The position numbers and the translations under genes are program-made. From Hyaloscypha bicolor E (lineage: Eukaryota > Ascomycota > Leotiomycetes > Helotiales > Hyaloscyphaceae), in NCBI RefSeq assembly GCF_002865645.1, contig NW_020194560.1, positions 434,001-498,000 on the forward strand: a DNA stretch of 64,000 nucleotides. Reading direction: 5' to 3'. Position 1 is the first letter of the stretch, and every line of letters starts with the position of its first letter. The notes under the pieces were generated by a model that was not told the origin of the DNA, ran no database searches, and saw only the letters and a list, made by a program, of their open reading frames with translations. Shown here piece by piece: positions 10,666-21,416 of this stretch.

Positions 10666-12930
10666 TCATATCCTTAAACCTCGACTGTACATACTCTCCG
10701 CAGTTCTGCACGTAAGCAGCACCAACAACAAAGTAATGTCCGCTGTGACTCTGTGAGGTTCCGCGCGGAGGATCATGGATTCTGGCACTCCGGCTATACA
10801 ACACACCCAGTCTCTCGACCTCGTTTGTTCGGGTCCCGAGCCAATACGCTCGTCAGTGGCGAAGGATAAACTCCTCCGACCAGCCATAGTGGCGAAGGCA
10901 CGCACCAAGTAGTTCATTACGCTTGTATGTTGCGATACGTTGCTGAGGACAGCGCTGGAAAGTGCCGTGTAGTCCAAGCTTTCGGAGGTCGTGTTCTTCG
11001 TGTATTCCGGAATTTATATGCAAAATTGCTTGTATTCTTCATCAACTGTCTCTTTAACCAACTTGAAGTAATGCTTCCAGTCCCTGAAATCCAACCGAGG
11101 CCAGCCCGGCCTCAGACGATCAAAGTTTCTTTCCCAACGGTCTGCCCTGCAGAATCTCGAAAAGTGTCGCTGGAAGCATGCCTTGTGATGGCGTATTTAC
11201 CAACTCGCAAGTTGCCAAGAATAGCGGGCGGCATATCGATAGCAGGTCTCGGTTGATATCATCAGAGGTGAGTCTTTCAGGCCAAGCATTCTGGAGCTCG
11301 CTGTCGATTTCCAGGACCGTGAATGGGCCAGAAGCAAACGTGACTTCGAACAATGCCAGGCCCCTGGCTTCCTAAAATTAGTTACTGTCACTCAGGACTC
11401 GAGGGGGCACGAGGGGAAGCGCGGAAAAAGACTCTGGTGGGAGGGAAATCTCCGGCCGCACTCGACGTGAATTGCTTCAGCAAGTTCCGGAGATATACCA
11501 GAAGATTCCTGGCGGCGCGAAATATCGATCCGCTCTTGCAACCAGGATCTCTCACGACGTGTTCTCCAGTCCGGAATCCACGATGGCACTTCACGAGTCT
11601 CAGTGCCCTCTGCGTCAAGTAAGAGACTGATCGAAACCCCACTCCTCAGCAAATCCGTGCAGAAGCTGTGGTAAATCTTCATTTCTGACTCTTCATACTT
11701 AACATCCGATACCTCGACCTTGAGCTTTTGAAGAATTCCATGGACAGCGTAAGCTCGATCCTTGTTGACTGTCGCGTCTCGCTTCTTGGCCACGCGCATT
11801 GTTGCTCGAAATAAAGTTCGATCAGTTTCGAATGTCGGTTCTTCACTGATAAAAACCGGCATAGGTGGGGGGGGGGGGATATTTTGGGACTTCCATTGGT
11901 CCGCTGGAACACTGACTTATTATAAAATAGCCAACAACAACGAACATTAGGGGAAACACAACATACGCGGCGTATTCCAATTGATACGTAGGAGCTCCAT
12001 TGGAAGTGCCATGGAAAAGATAAGGGCAAAGAGGTAGCCATACGCAAGGACAGCCGATATCAATAATGGCGAGTGGCTCCAGGTTGCTACTAACGAGCTC
12101 TGATAGGCGCTCCAATCGAGGAGAAGGCGGTTGTCACCCCTATAAGGAGAGTCTGGTCGATTGCCACTGTCACGACGTCAGATCCCAGGCCTGTTGGCAT
12201 CCATAAAAGGGGTGTTACCGATCGCGTCTCTCATGTAGCTAATGCCACGAAGAAACTCGTCAGGATGCAGAGAGCGGTCCCCACACATAAACATGAGATC
12301 TTGTGCGAGAATGAGCTCTTGAAAGGTCCAAAGGCGAGTGAACCACCTGCGGCCTAACAGGTCCACCGTGTCTTCGTCGCTGTATCGCTTGTTCACGATC
12401 TTCCGCAATATGTAACGGGCTGGGACGGTTAACATCGAGAGTCAAGTCGGGGAGGCAGGTGTACTGAATTATTGAAGAGAACAGAAGGCATGGCTGTCTT
12501 ACCAATTATTTCGTAGAGGTTGAATAGCATGATCAGCTGGCACCAAAACCATAATCTCGCTATCACTCGCTGCGAATGGTCAGAGTGCAGTTCCTTTGAA
12601 TCCCTATCATACAAATTTGTAGTCTCAAAGCCTTTTTTAGCATGCCCATTGCTCGATTTGACTTGTCGTTGCCTGGCCCAAGCAATGTTACAACAACCCG
12701 TGACCACGAGTAGACGTCCTTCATGTTAGGGATCTGGACCGTCTTCTCGTTGGCATCAGCCTGGCTGATGCAGACTGTATCATTCCATCTGACAAAAGAG
12801 CGCGGGTCCCCATTCCCCGGGAGATCCTCGACCCACCAAGACTCTTTCTCCGTTGGCCCAGTCACGTGCGACTTGAGCAAAAGGGATCCATATCGGCTCT
12901 GGGTGAGAAACGCATCATCCTTGCTAGTAC
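10666..12930 (-). pseudogene. HET-domain (heterokaryon incompatibility) gene, broken
   Basis: Pieces of one HET protein read in order on the minus strand but in several frames. They are NDTVCISQADANEKTVQIPN and VVTLLGPGNDKSNRAM (~12815-12640), RRWFTRLWTFQELILAQDLM (~12350-12290), a hydrophobic stretch with VVFPLMFVVVGYFII (~11960-11910), TLFRATMRVAKKRDATVNKD then PSWIPDWR (~11830-11550), and a C-terminal block with MAGRRSLSF and RDWVCCIAGVPESMILR (~10890-10770). HET proteins mediate non-self recognition and cell death in fungi. Frame changes occur near 12640, 12178 and at a 12-base G tract (11867-11878); one base fewer there would put both sides in frame. The HET N-terminus is cut by the inverted-repeat element at 12930. 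Some breaks could be introns I cannot place, but the sum argues for a pseudogene. Confidence 0.75.
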
Positions 12931-13252
12931 CCGTTCGTACCTCCCACCAGTTACTACTGGTGGTTCGTGAAAGCGACTGGGCCAAATCACGTGCACGTTA
13001 TTTAAAGGGCTCACTTTTACCCCTGTTAAAATACCAAAATTTTGAGATTTTTTTCAAAAGTGCTCAGAAAATTCTAAAAAGTTCACAGATTGTGAAGAAC
13101 ACTCTAGCAAGCCCGAATGTAATGTTAGTTTGTCAAATATGGTTTTGAACGGTTAAGAGGTGTAGGCGCAAACCCTTTGAATAATTTGCACGTGATTTGG
13201 CCCAGTCGCTTTCACGAACCACCAGTTACCACTGGTGGGAGGTACGAACGGG
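12930..13252. mobile_element. 323-bp MITE-like element with 66-bp terminal inverted repeats
   Basis: The first ~66 bases (from CCCGTTCGTACCTCCCACCA) and the last ~66 bases are inverted copies. They differ only in a short patch inside the inner palindrome CCACCAGT/ACTGGTGG. The repeats end with TTCGTGAAAGCGACTGGGCC and AAATCACGTGCA, reading inward. The interior of ~190 bp is AT-rich and non-coding. No clear target-site duplication is seen. It lies at the 5' end of the HET relic and contributes a false N-terminus to the reading there. Confidence 0.8.
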
Positions 13253-13794
13253 GAGCAGCCTGAGACCGCTCGAAGAGTGAATATTCTGCCGGGCGGTGAG
13301 CTTCTGCCACTTTTTTGCAGGATCCACCCACCAGGTTTATGCTCGGCTCACCCCTGCTGAGCTACCTAGCTCCGTAGGGCTCCCGCCAAGGCGGGTTTTC
13401 ATTCCTTCAGCGAACCCTGAAGCAAGCTAATCCCGCTCTCTAGCGTGTTTCATCTAACGCCACAATCGACGCAACATCTCCTGGCAGGTTTCCATTGGCA
13501 GCTTCGAATCAAAACACGAGAGGGCTGTGGCCCTCTTAGCCCTCTTAACACCCGGGCAAGACATGATGACGTACACTGGGGAGGTGGAGGCGATTCTAAT
13601 CGACGAGTGTTCCGCCTTTAAATTCATCTCCCAGTTCTAGGAGGACTCCATACTGTACTTGTTTACTGCTGATCTAAATTGTTTTCCTCGTGTCGACTAA
13701 ACGGCGGACTCCATTATTGTGTATATCGAGCAAGGGGCTCAAATCTCGCCGAAAGTGTTGACGGCGACTCTTTCCGCCAAAGCAGTCTCCTACA
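13253..13794. other. Intergenic between the inverted-repeat element and the second C2H2 gene
   Basis: No gene seen. A small GC hairpin (CCCGCC AAG GCGGG, around 13381-13394) occurs. The right end is the presumed promoter of the gene starting at 13795. The HET N-terminal motif expected to the left of the element could not be recognised here. Confidence 0.4.
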
Positions 13795-15672
13795 ATGGAC
13801 CCAATCACTGAAGAGCAATTCCTAACATTGCGTCACTGGGCGTTTGCAATAAAACGGCGTCCGGGAAACAGTGCGAAACTATTCTTGAAATTGGAGAAGG
13901 GTCTCACTGAAGAGCAGATCGACAAGTGGTGGGATGATGCTATGGTACAAATTTCGCAGGGACCATGTCGTAAGAGAAACCACAACTCCATGGCACCCTT
14001 GACCGATCCTGACCCGTATATCCAGAGCTGAAATTCTCTCCTGCCCCTCCTCCGCACCTTGACACAAATGATCCCAATGACTCTCAAAGTCATCAGAATC
14101 TGCCCCTCGGGTCGCTCCTCTCGGCTTACGAAATTCCACAAATTGACCAGTTTTCGTTGACTGATAATGCCGGTCAACTCAATCCACAGGAAGTCGAGCC
14201 ACCACAGGCTGCACACCGAGTCCAGCGCTGCTCCAGCGCTAACTCGTCCCACAGTAGCTACTTGGGGTCCACAGCCCCGTCGACCAACAGGGCTAGCTCT
14301 CTTCTTTCTGTGCCATCTGAAGATTGGGAGGGCATCAATGGTCTAAATAGACTGTCGGGTGCTTCCTATGGGTCATCTTCACTGACCGATAATACATCTT
14401 CATCGTTGTTCTCTTTTACCGAGCTATTGGCAGAGGAGGAGGGTAACGGGAATTGCCTCCCAGAATCTATCGACCCTGCCAAGTTGACCACTAATTACCA
14501 TTCTCTGGCCGGACCTTCCACCAAGGTGCAACAGCAACGACACCCAACCTCCTTGCCCACTCACGGTAATCAGCAAAGGAGACCACAAATTGCCTCTTCC
14601 AGCTCTTCCACAAGTGAAAATTTACCGAGATCCGACAAAACATCGGGGAGTTTTGCATGCACTGCCTGCCAACATTCCTTCTCTGGTAAAGGAGAATGGA
14701 AACGCCATGAAGGCTCCCAGTGTGAGCCACAAAGACTCTGGATCTGTATGCTTAGTGACCCCGCAATATCAACAGAGAACGGATGGATTTGTGCCTTTTG
14801 CCTCGTCCTATGGCTAGGTCCGGATCGCGCGGGTATTGATACGCATCTTGAAGAAGAACACAAAGTTAGCCAGTGTAGCAGGAAATCTGTTGAGGATCGA
14901 ACTTTCAAGAGAAAAGACAAACTCAAGGACCACGTACATCGGGTTCATGCCTTGTCTGATAACTCGAGGTACTGGCGCGCTTGGAATCAAAAGACTGCCC
15001 CTCAGGGTAAATCGGCATGGGGATGCGGATTTTGTGGCGCATTTTTGTTCACTTGGGAAGGTTTGTTTCTTGAAACCTTCCACCTCTCAAATGTCGGCTG
15101 ACCTTTGGTGATCGCAAATAGGCAGATTGGAGCACATAGGCGAGCACTATGAGAAGGAGCATCTCGATATATCACAATGGTCACATTCGCTTACGATTAA
15201 AGGACTATTGAGACAACCAACTGCTAGCTTTAATATTCAACAAGAATGGAGGGACCTTGTCAAACCCCACGGTGATAATAACCTAGGATGGTTGAGAGAG
15301 GACGCTGAAGACCTGAAGCGCAAACTGGAATTCCGCGAAGGAACACCACGAAGCCTTGCTGCCGAGGCACTCAAACTGGCCAAGATCTTAAACCAAGATG
15401 GCATCCCATCATCCGCAGACAGTTTTTGGAAGAACCGCGTTGGGCGATCCAGTACACCACAAGATCTAAACGAAGCTGGCGATAAGGAGTGGCCACAAAA
15501 GCCAGTTGCCCCATCCCTGTGTTTGCCAGGAATCGCCCAAGTGATAGAGAATCAGAGCCCGTGGAACCTCCACATCGTTGATGGGACGTCCCGCTGCTCT
15601 GGAGATACTGCTATGATTGGTTCTTTACCGGATGTTGAGATGCGAGACATTACTTCGAATTATAATGTTTGA
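13795..15672 (+). CDS. Fungal C2H2 zinc-finger protein, three exons
   Basis: Exons 13795-13969, 14026-15060 and 15122-15672 (introns 56 and 61 nt) give 586 aa with consistent phases. An N-terminal helical segment (MDPITEEQFLTLRHWAFAI ... EEQIDKWWDDAM) is followed by a Ser-rich linker. Then come a C2H2 finger (FACTACQHSFSGKGEWKRHE), a Trp/Cys block (WICAFCLVLWLGPDRAGIDTH), a K/R-rich FKRKDKLKDHVHRVH finger half, and WGCGFCGAFLFTWEG joined across intron 2 to RLEHIGEHYEKEHLDISQWS. This order is typical of a large family of fungal C2H2 proteins of unknown DNA target. Nuclear location is inferred. Confidence 0.88.
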
Positions 15673-16201
15673 TCTGGTAAAAAGGGCATTTTTTCTAACT
15701 CATATCTTTGATATTGGGTTTCCGGGTTAGGAGGACAGTGGACTTCATTTAGAGCGGGAGTCCGCAGACACCTCTATAAAGGTATCTAATCTTCAATCAC
15801 CATTTTGTTTCGCCAAATTCGAGCGAATCGAAGCTTCGTAGTATACAATCATAATGCGTATACTTGATATATTATATTTACGAATGCAGTGAAACTTAAG
15901 TAAGCTCATAGAGCCTCCCTGCTTTTAATTCATCTGCCCCTGTCGACAACCTCTAGAGGTATATCGCTTCTATGATCCCCCAATTCCGCAGCTCTTCTCC
16001 TTCCAAAAATTTCCATGTCAGGCATCCCTGGAAGCAGGAAATTAAAATACAAGGCCTGGAATACAGCACAGCTAAAGTCATAGCCGTGCCAGAGTATGTA
16101 ATAAAGGTAGATCGAAAGAAAAATCATGGATAGCCGGGGTACAAAAGAGGCCAGATGAGCTCCACGTGATGGTGCGCATGCTCAGGATGCTAAGGCATAC
16201 T
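15673..16201. other. Intergenic, no supported gene
   Basis: The 3' flank of the C2H2 gene, moderately AT-rich. No RNA gene or repeat recognised before the LTR-like element at 16202. Confidence 0.4.
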
Positions 16202-16316
16202 TGTTCGAACTGAGTGTACGCTGGTACACTGTAGTTTATATACCGGATGTATATATAGAGTGCTTGCCCCGCGTGAGCTGAAAAATCAAGTCGTCAACCT
16301 CCAAAACATTGCAACA
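16202..16316 (-). mobile_element. 115-bp LTR-like element (solo LTR candidate), copy A
   Basis: Read on the minus strand it runs from TGTTGCAATGTTTTGGAGGT to CAGTTCGAACA, so it has TG...CA ends. It is flanked by a perfect 5-bp direct repeat ATACT (16197-16201 and 16317-16321). The second copy at 52171-52285 has the same length, differs at about six bases (mostly transitions), and has its own different 5-bp duplication. TG...CA ends plus 5-bp duplications are what LTR retrotransposon integration leaves. 115 bp is short for an LTR, so a small non-autonomous element is the alternative. Confidence 0.85.
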
Positions 16317-16689
16317 ATACTCACCTTCGGCTCAGGTATGCTCGCCCTCAGCTCGGGCTAAAGAAGCCGCTGCTCACATCTGGAGAGTAAAACAGAACCA
16401 GCGAAAGAAAAATTTAATCCCAAGTCTAGCAATAGTCTCAGACGACGCTTCATCCACTTCGCTTCCAACGCAGCTAGTTAGCGCCGCCGCCTTGTGGTCA
16501 AGGGGGTTAAGATCCATAACAAAAATAGAGATAGTTGGGAATAGGTTTGTCATATATTCAGGGTAAAGTTGGCAAAAGGTAAAATTTGTGAACTTCAAAG
16601 GAAGGATATCTAGACCAAGACGATGAATAGGTAAGGCGACGCGAAGGCGGATAAAAACTGGTACTTGTTCGGCCGGGCTCACCTGGGTT

Positions 16690-17160
16690 CTCGCTTAGCC
16701 CGCTTACCAGGTGAGGGAGGGCAATACGCAAAAACCAGCAATACGCAAAATTTTCCCTAGGTATATAAAACTAAAAAAAATTAGCCTACTATAACCCTTA
16801 TTTTTCTTGTAGATTATAATTCGTAAACTTTATTTTCTAATAAATTGTATTCTAGTAATTAGCTTTAAATCTTTATATTAATTACTTGAACTTTATTCTT
16901 ATTATTTATTTTAATATTCTTTTTCTTTTACTTTATTATAATTTCCTTATATTTCTAAATAATCTTATTAGCCTTTTCTTTTCTAGCTAAGTACTTTTTT
17001 TTTATAAAGCCCAAATCTAGTATTTTTTATTTAATAAAAACACTAAATAAAATTAATTTCTTTAATATTGCCTTTACTTTTTCTTATATATATAAAATAA
17101 AAAGAGTAATAAATATTACTAGGCAAGCTCTGAAATTTATATATATATCGCTGTAAAGAA
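16690..17160. repeat. AT-rich, RIP-like block
   Basis: After a duplicated 13-mer GCAATACGCAAAA (around 16721 and 16738) the sequence becomes almost pure A/T and rich in TA dinucleotides until about 17150. No coding potential. The pattern fits an old repeat mutated by RIP; the original element cannot be identified. Confidence 0.6.
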
Positions 17161-17206
17161 AGCTCTTCGATTTTCCTGCGCCTTCCAAAACAGTGAATCA
17201 AGAATC

Positions 17207-18571
17207 TCAATCAGTTGCATTTCCTGCTTCCATTGCATCTTTCCGGAATCTCCTGTAGCCAACTTGAGCATCTTTTCCGGCTTTCACAGCCTTTGTAATA
17301 TAATTTGCCCAGCGACGATTATTAAAGGCATGAGCAGAATCTGGAGAGGTTAGATGTACTCATTTAGAATGAAAGCCAGGTCTATTGAGACTTGAGGGAC
17401 ATACCGAATAGTGCCCGTATGATTGCTGCAACCCCACCAGCAGCCATCAAGAGTGGAAGCACTTGTGAAAATGTGTACCCCTGTTCCTGCCCAACCAGGA
17501 ACCATGCTTCGACCTCTTGCTTGCTTCGGAGAGTGACGTAGCGACGGAGGGTGAAGCCGACGAGGGTGGTACTGCCAAGAATGCTCACTGTCGAAAAGAA
17601 GGTGCTTGTGTAGCGGAAGAATCGGCGTACGCTGGTCGCCTCGATCTTCGCACGATCTTTCTCGTACAAGGCTTCACCCACGTCGTAGATCACGACAACA
17701 TATGCCATGATCGCAAAGATTATGAGGCAGCTAACGATTGTGGAGTTCCAAGTTGCGTTCGCTGCATATTTTAACGCGTTATCTATGAAGTCTGAGGCTG
17801 TGGTATTGGAGGTGTTGGTCGCATTGCTGGCTGTAATGTTGCTCGAAAGGTGTGTAGCGAGATTCTGGGAGGTGCTCGATGAAGAATTTCCATATGTTGC
17901 AGCAATGTCTATGAAGCATTGTGCTGGTACGACAGCCAAAGAACTAGCTTCAAATGGGAACGTTTTGCTGTCCGTTGCTGCAATCATAAACAAGGATAGT
18001 ACGAGCTGTATGCTAACCAGAATAAGGTGGTAGTACCCTGTCGCAATGTTTCTGTTGACAAAGTCGGGGATGTTGATCAATACATTAAGTTGCGTAATGA
18101 CCGACAAGACCAGCATGATGCAGACGAGGTTGTAGTGATATGCTGAGATAGTGCAAGCTTGGTTGGCGACCACCCAAATAAGTGCGAAGCCAGCAAGAAG
18201 TTGTTGTTGGAAAAGGTGTTCCATGACACTTTCGATTGTGTGAATAGCCCTTGGGTACAACGGATATTTGTTCTCGACTTTTTCGTTCTTGTTGAGTAGA
18301 TGGTGCATGTGAACCTTATCGGCCAAGAGGATTAGAGATAGAATGAGCACGGTAAAGGTAATGCCTATAAATATTCTGACAACCTGTAGATAAAGTTAGC
18401 TCATCGAAAGAAGTTGAAATGGAGCTAGAGTGGACTTACTGTCTTGCCCGTAATGTCATTGTTTGGAGCAAGCTTCTGGGGAGTTGACAGAACTGTGACG
18501 TTAACGAAGGAGGAAAGAGTGTTGCATTGGGAACTTTGCTGCACAAGACAAGACTCAAGTGGGAAGCCCAT
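17207..18571 (-). CDS. Seven-transmembrane protein of unknown function
   Basis: Exons 18571-18440, 18383-17405 and 17340-17207 on the minus strand give 414 aa with introns of 56 and 64 nt. I chose the ATG at 18571 (MGFPLESCLVQQSSQCNTL) because it is the only ATG before intron 1. Seven hydrophobic helices are visible: VVRIFIGITFTVLILSLILL, LAGFALIWVVA, YNLVCIMLVLSVITQL, YYHLILVSIQLVLSLFMIA, VSCLIIFAIMAYVVVIYDV, TFFSTVSILGSTTLVGFTL and VLPLLMAAGGVAAIIRALFG. A ~65-residue loop between helices 4 and 5 is Ser/Thr/Asn-rich with several N-glycosylation sequons. The C-terminal tail (exon 3) is charged. It resembles uncharacterised fungal membrane proteins; no receptor motif is recognised. Confidence 0.8.
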
Positions 18572-19068
18572 AGCGAGAGCAGTAATGAGCAACAATATCA
18601 GCTGTAATTGTGCTTGGTTGGGTTCGTTGGAGGGGATAATGAGGAAGAGTAGCAGAACAACGGAATGAAGAGTGTCAAAATCGAGAAGACGAAGAATTGT
18701 CAGATATATAACAGACACAGCATGCGAATGAACAGAAACACCACCAATCTCTTTCGCCTACAAGGGAACGCTTCATTTCAGCAAAGGTGTGGTTCCGTCA
18801 ATTTTGTTAGAGCGGTGAAGGCGGAGTCAAGGTCGGTCTCGTGCACCCACACATGTTTTGTTTGGGGGCGAAAGCGGGATCGGGGTCGGGGTCGGCCTCA
18901 CCCCACTTGGGAGATGTTTTGGGATGTGTTTGAAGAACTTTAAGACACTGCCCAGTCTGCCGTCCATTTTCCGAATCCGTGCCTTGCATCTGTACTCCGG
19001 ATAATCCACCCTCTTCGGGCGCAGTCGACATGATGCGGGTGGGCTGCCGCCAATCCAATCCAAACTCG

Positions 19069-19115
<47 letters not shown>

Positions 19116-20153
19116 TTCCCCATCCCCTTTTCTGCCATGCAGTTTGGGGTGGCACAACGGGGGCCAGACGCCACGAAGAAAGCCCCGACAGATGCAAAAA
19201 TGAAGATTGATTGCGCCGGGAGCGAATTTCAGCTCAGGAAAGCTTGCATTCGTTGACTGTGCTGGGACCTGGGTTGGCCTTGATGCTCCTTGACTGTGTC
19301 ATTGTGTCCAGACCAAAAGGATGCCAATGCCTCAATCACGCCTGTCTCTGAGTGTAGTCATACGGAGTGTGGGGCGAGGGCGAGACTGGTGACCCAGCTT
19401 AATGGAACTACCAGGATTAGAAGCAGAAGTCCTTTTCTCCCTTCTGGAAGCCTGACCTACCTCGCGCCCCGATCCCGCGCCCCGATCCCGCGCTCCGCTC
19501 CGCTTCCCGCCGCCAATCGTTCCACGTGGACTCGGTGAGCTTTCTCGGGGTAAAATGCATCGTTCCGCCACAGGTACTCGAATCAATCACTGAGTGGCCA
19601 CTAATGCAGGTACCCGTGTAACCTTTCTGGGATGAGACTGGGGACCCCTCGGGCTCTCTCACCTCTCTCGGCACAGCTGGCAATGCATTCTCAGCCCCCG
19701 TTGCAAGATCTGCAAGTCCCCGCAAACGGCGGTTCCCCTATTGCTTCCCCCTTTCCCACGGTGCATTCTATGCCTCGTTCTAGAATCAAAACCGGGCAAA
19801 AGGAAGTCTACCACCGCAGCTGGGCGTAAAGCCATAAGTTTGACTGAGTGCCACCTTCCTTTCTGAGAGCCGCGGCCGGCCCGATTATAGTGAGGCTGTC
19901 GGGCTCGGAGACGATGCTGGCGGCGAATTTCTTTCATCCCGCAATCCCCGTATTTCGTATGCAGGTATGTTGCGCTTTGGCTTTAACCTTCCAGGGGATA
20001 TTTTGTTAGAATGACCAGTGAATAGTTAGAGACTGTGAAAACCGCACTCAGATTGCAAAATCGTCGTTGTCATCAATCTATGCTGGTCTTAACCTATATC
20101 AAGAAACTTCCCAGCAAGATCTCATAGCTTCTTCAACAACCCCTAGGAGCACA
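18572..20153. other. Intergenic between divergent genes, with an extreme C tract
   Basis: The region separates the minus-strand 7-TM gene from the plus-strand gene at 20154 and should hold both promoters. Its central feature is the C tract at 19069-19113. Long readings over 18807-19203 are low-complexity translations of that tract and are not genes. Confidence 0.5.
19069..19113 (+). repeat. Homopolymer of 45 C residues
   Basis: Forty-five consecutive C on the plus strand, preceded by CAAACTCG and followed by TCTTCCCC. This is far longer than the other homopolymers in the window (12 G at 11867, 12 C at 48044, 19 G at 53044). True length in the genome is uncertain because such tracts are hard to sequence. 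Confidence 0.9.
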
Positions 20154-21416
20154 ATGGATGCAGGACAGTACTGTCTGGTTTGTGACGGGCAATGCCAGCA
20201 AGACGAACCCATCCAAATCACATGGGGAAAGTCCCCAAACGACATCAAGCTATACTGGACACTCCAGCATGAAAAACTCTCCATCGCCCTCAGTCTACAT
20301 TATCCGGCTATTGATGAGCCTTCGGTCCAAAAGAGAGCAGTTCTGAATATGTTCAAATTATCACCATTGTCTAACCGACCAGCTACATCTGACTTCTCCT
20401 TTACGTCCTCGCAAGACAATGATTCGAGTTCAAGAACTTCGGCCGGCTCAATTAGATCGCTGCAATCAACTTCACTTTCCAACACGCCAACGGGGAATAA
20501 TTCATGTCAGTCACACCGAGTAGCGAAAGCAAGGCATCACGCATGTGCAGCACATCGACAAAACAAGAGAAGAGTATGAAACCCATCTCATATGTATATT
20601 ACAGCTACTGATTTGGCACAGTGTGATCCTGACGAGTGCCTGGACTGTCCCGACAGAATGAACCCAATCAATCCACTACTCGCGTCCCCAAACTCTGCAA
20701 CTCCGCAATCGGTAGGAGGCATATCATCCATCGGATCTCAACCTCGGCGGACACATTCGACGCCTGCAAATCAGAGGAAGCCCAGCGAGAGAGTTGGTGG
20801 ACACTCACCAGCGCCAAACATGGCATTTGGGCCATCTCGGCCCCCATTTCGAATTCTGCCATCGCAGAATGTGCTTACCTTGAGCAACGCGACTTCCATA
20901 AACCCGTATGAGGGTGGAGTGGTGGGTGGAGATCCTTACCAGTCAATCAATTCGTTCCCGCTCGGCGTTGGAGGGGAGTTCGACGTTCAGCCTTCCGCCT
21001 ATAGCGCGGAAGAAAATTCCGGATCCGTGGCTCTGTATACAGACCATGATATTCCCATGGGGAGTGGATACATTGGGCCAAACTTTCATATTCCGAACCC
21101 AATTCCACCCGCCACTGCAGATGCCTGGTACTACCAGCCCTCGTCACAGCAAATGCCCACACAAGCACTGCAAGCCACACCTCAGACGTACACAATTCCT
21201 AACGCACCCTTCGGATACGCAGACAATGTTTATAATCTAAACCAGGACCAGAATGTCAGAGAGATTCAGCAGGAGATCTCTCCACCAGCCGTGGACAAGG
21301 AGCAGGTTGAGCAGGCCATATTGTTGAGTCTGCGAAAGGCGTTCAAGGGTCTTGTTGTGGCGCTATTAGGTCGCTCTTGTAGGGTGAAGGTGTCCAGGCT
21401 GAGGAAAGATATGTAA
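20154..21416 (+). CDS. Uncharacterised Ser/Pro-rich protein with Cys-rich N-terminus
   Basis: Exons 20154-20505 and 20605-21416 (intron of 99 nt, GTCAGT...TTACAG) give 387 aa. The N-terminus MDAGQYCLVCDGQCQQDEP has three cysteines and, after the intron, QCDPDECLDCPDRMNP adds three more. The protein therefore has two Cys clusters that might bind metal, though no known finger consensus fits. The middle is Ser/Thr/Pro/Asn/Gln-rich and likely disordered. The C-terminus is a charged amphipathic segment (VDKEQVEQAILLSLRKAF). Function unknown. The start ATG was chosen because earlier in-frame starts are not ATG. Confidence 0.7.

Noticed and set aside
12931..12985. Apparent N-terminus MAQSLSRTTSSNWWEVRTG of the HET reading
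   Set aside because: It is encoded by the terminal inverted repeat of the 323-bp element, not by the HET gene.
18807..19203. Readings on both strands with long Gly or Pro runs
   Set aside because: They are translations of the 45-base C tract and have no start context or conserved sequence.
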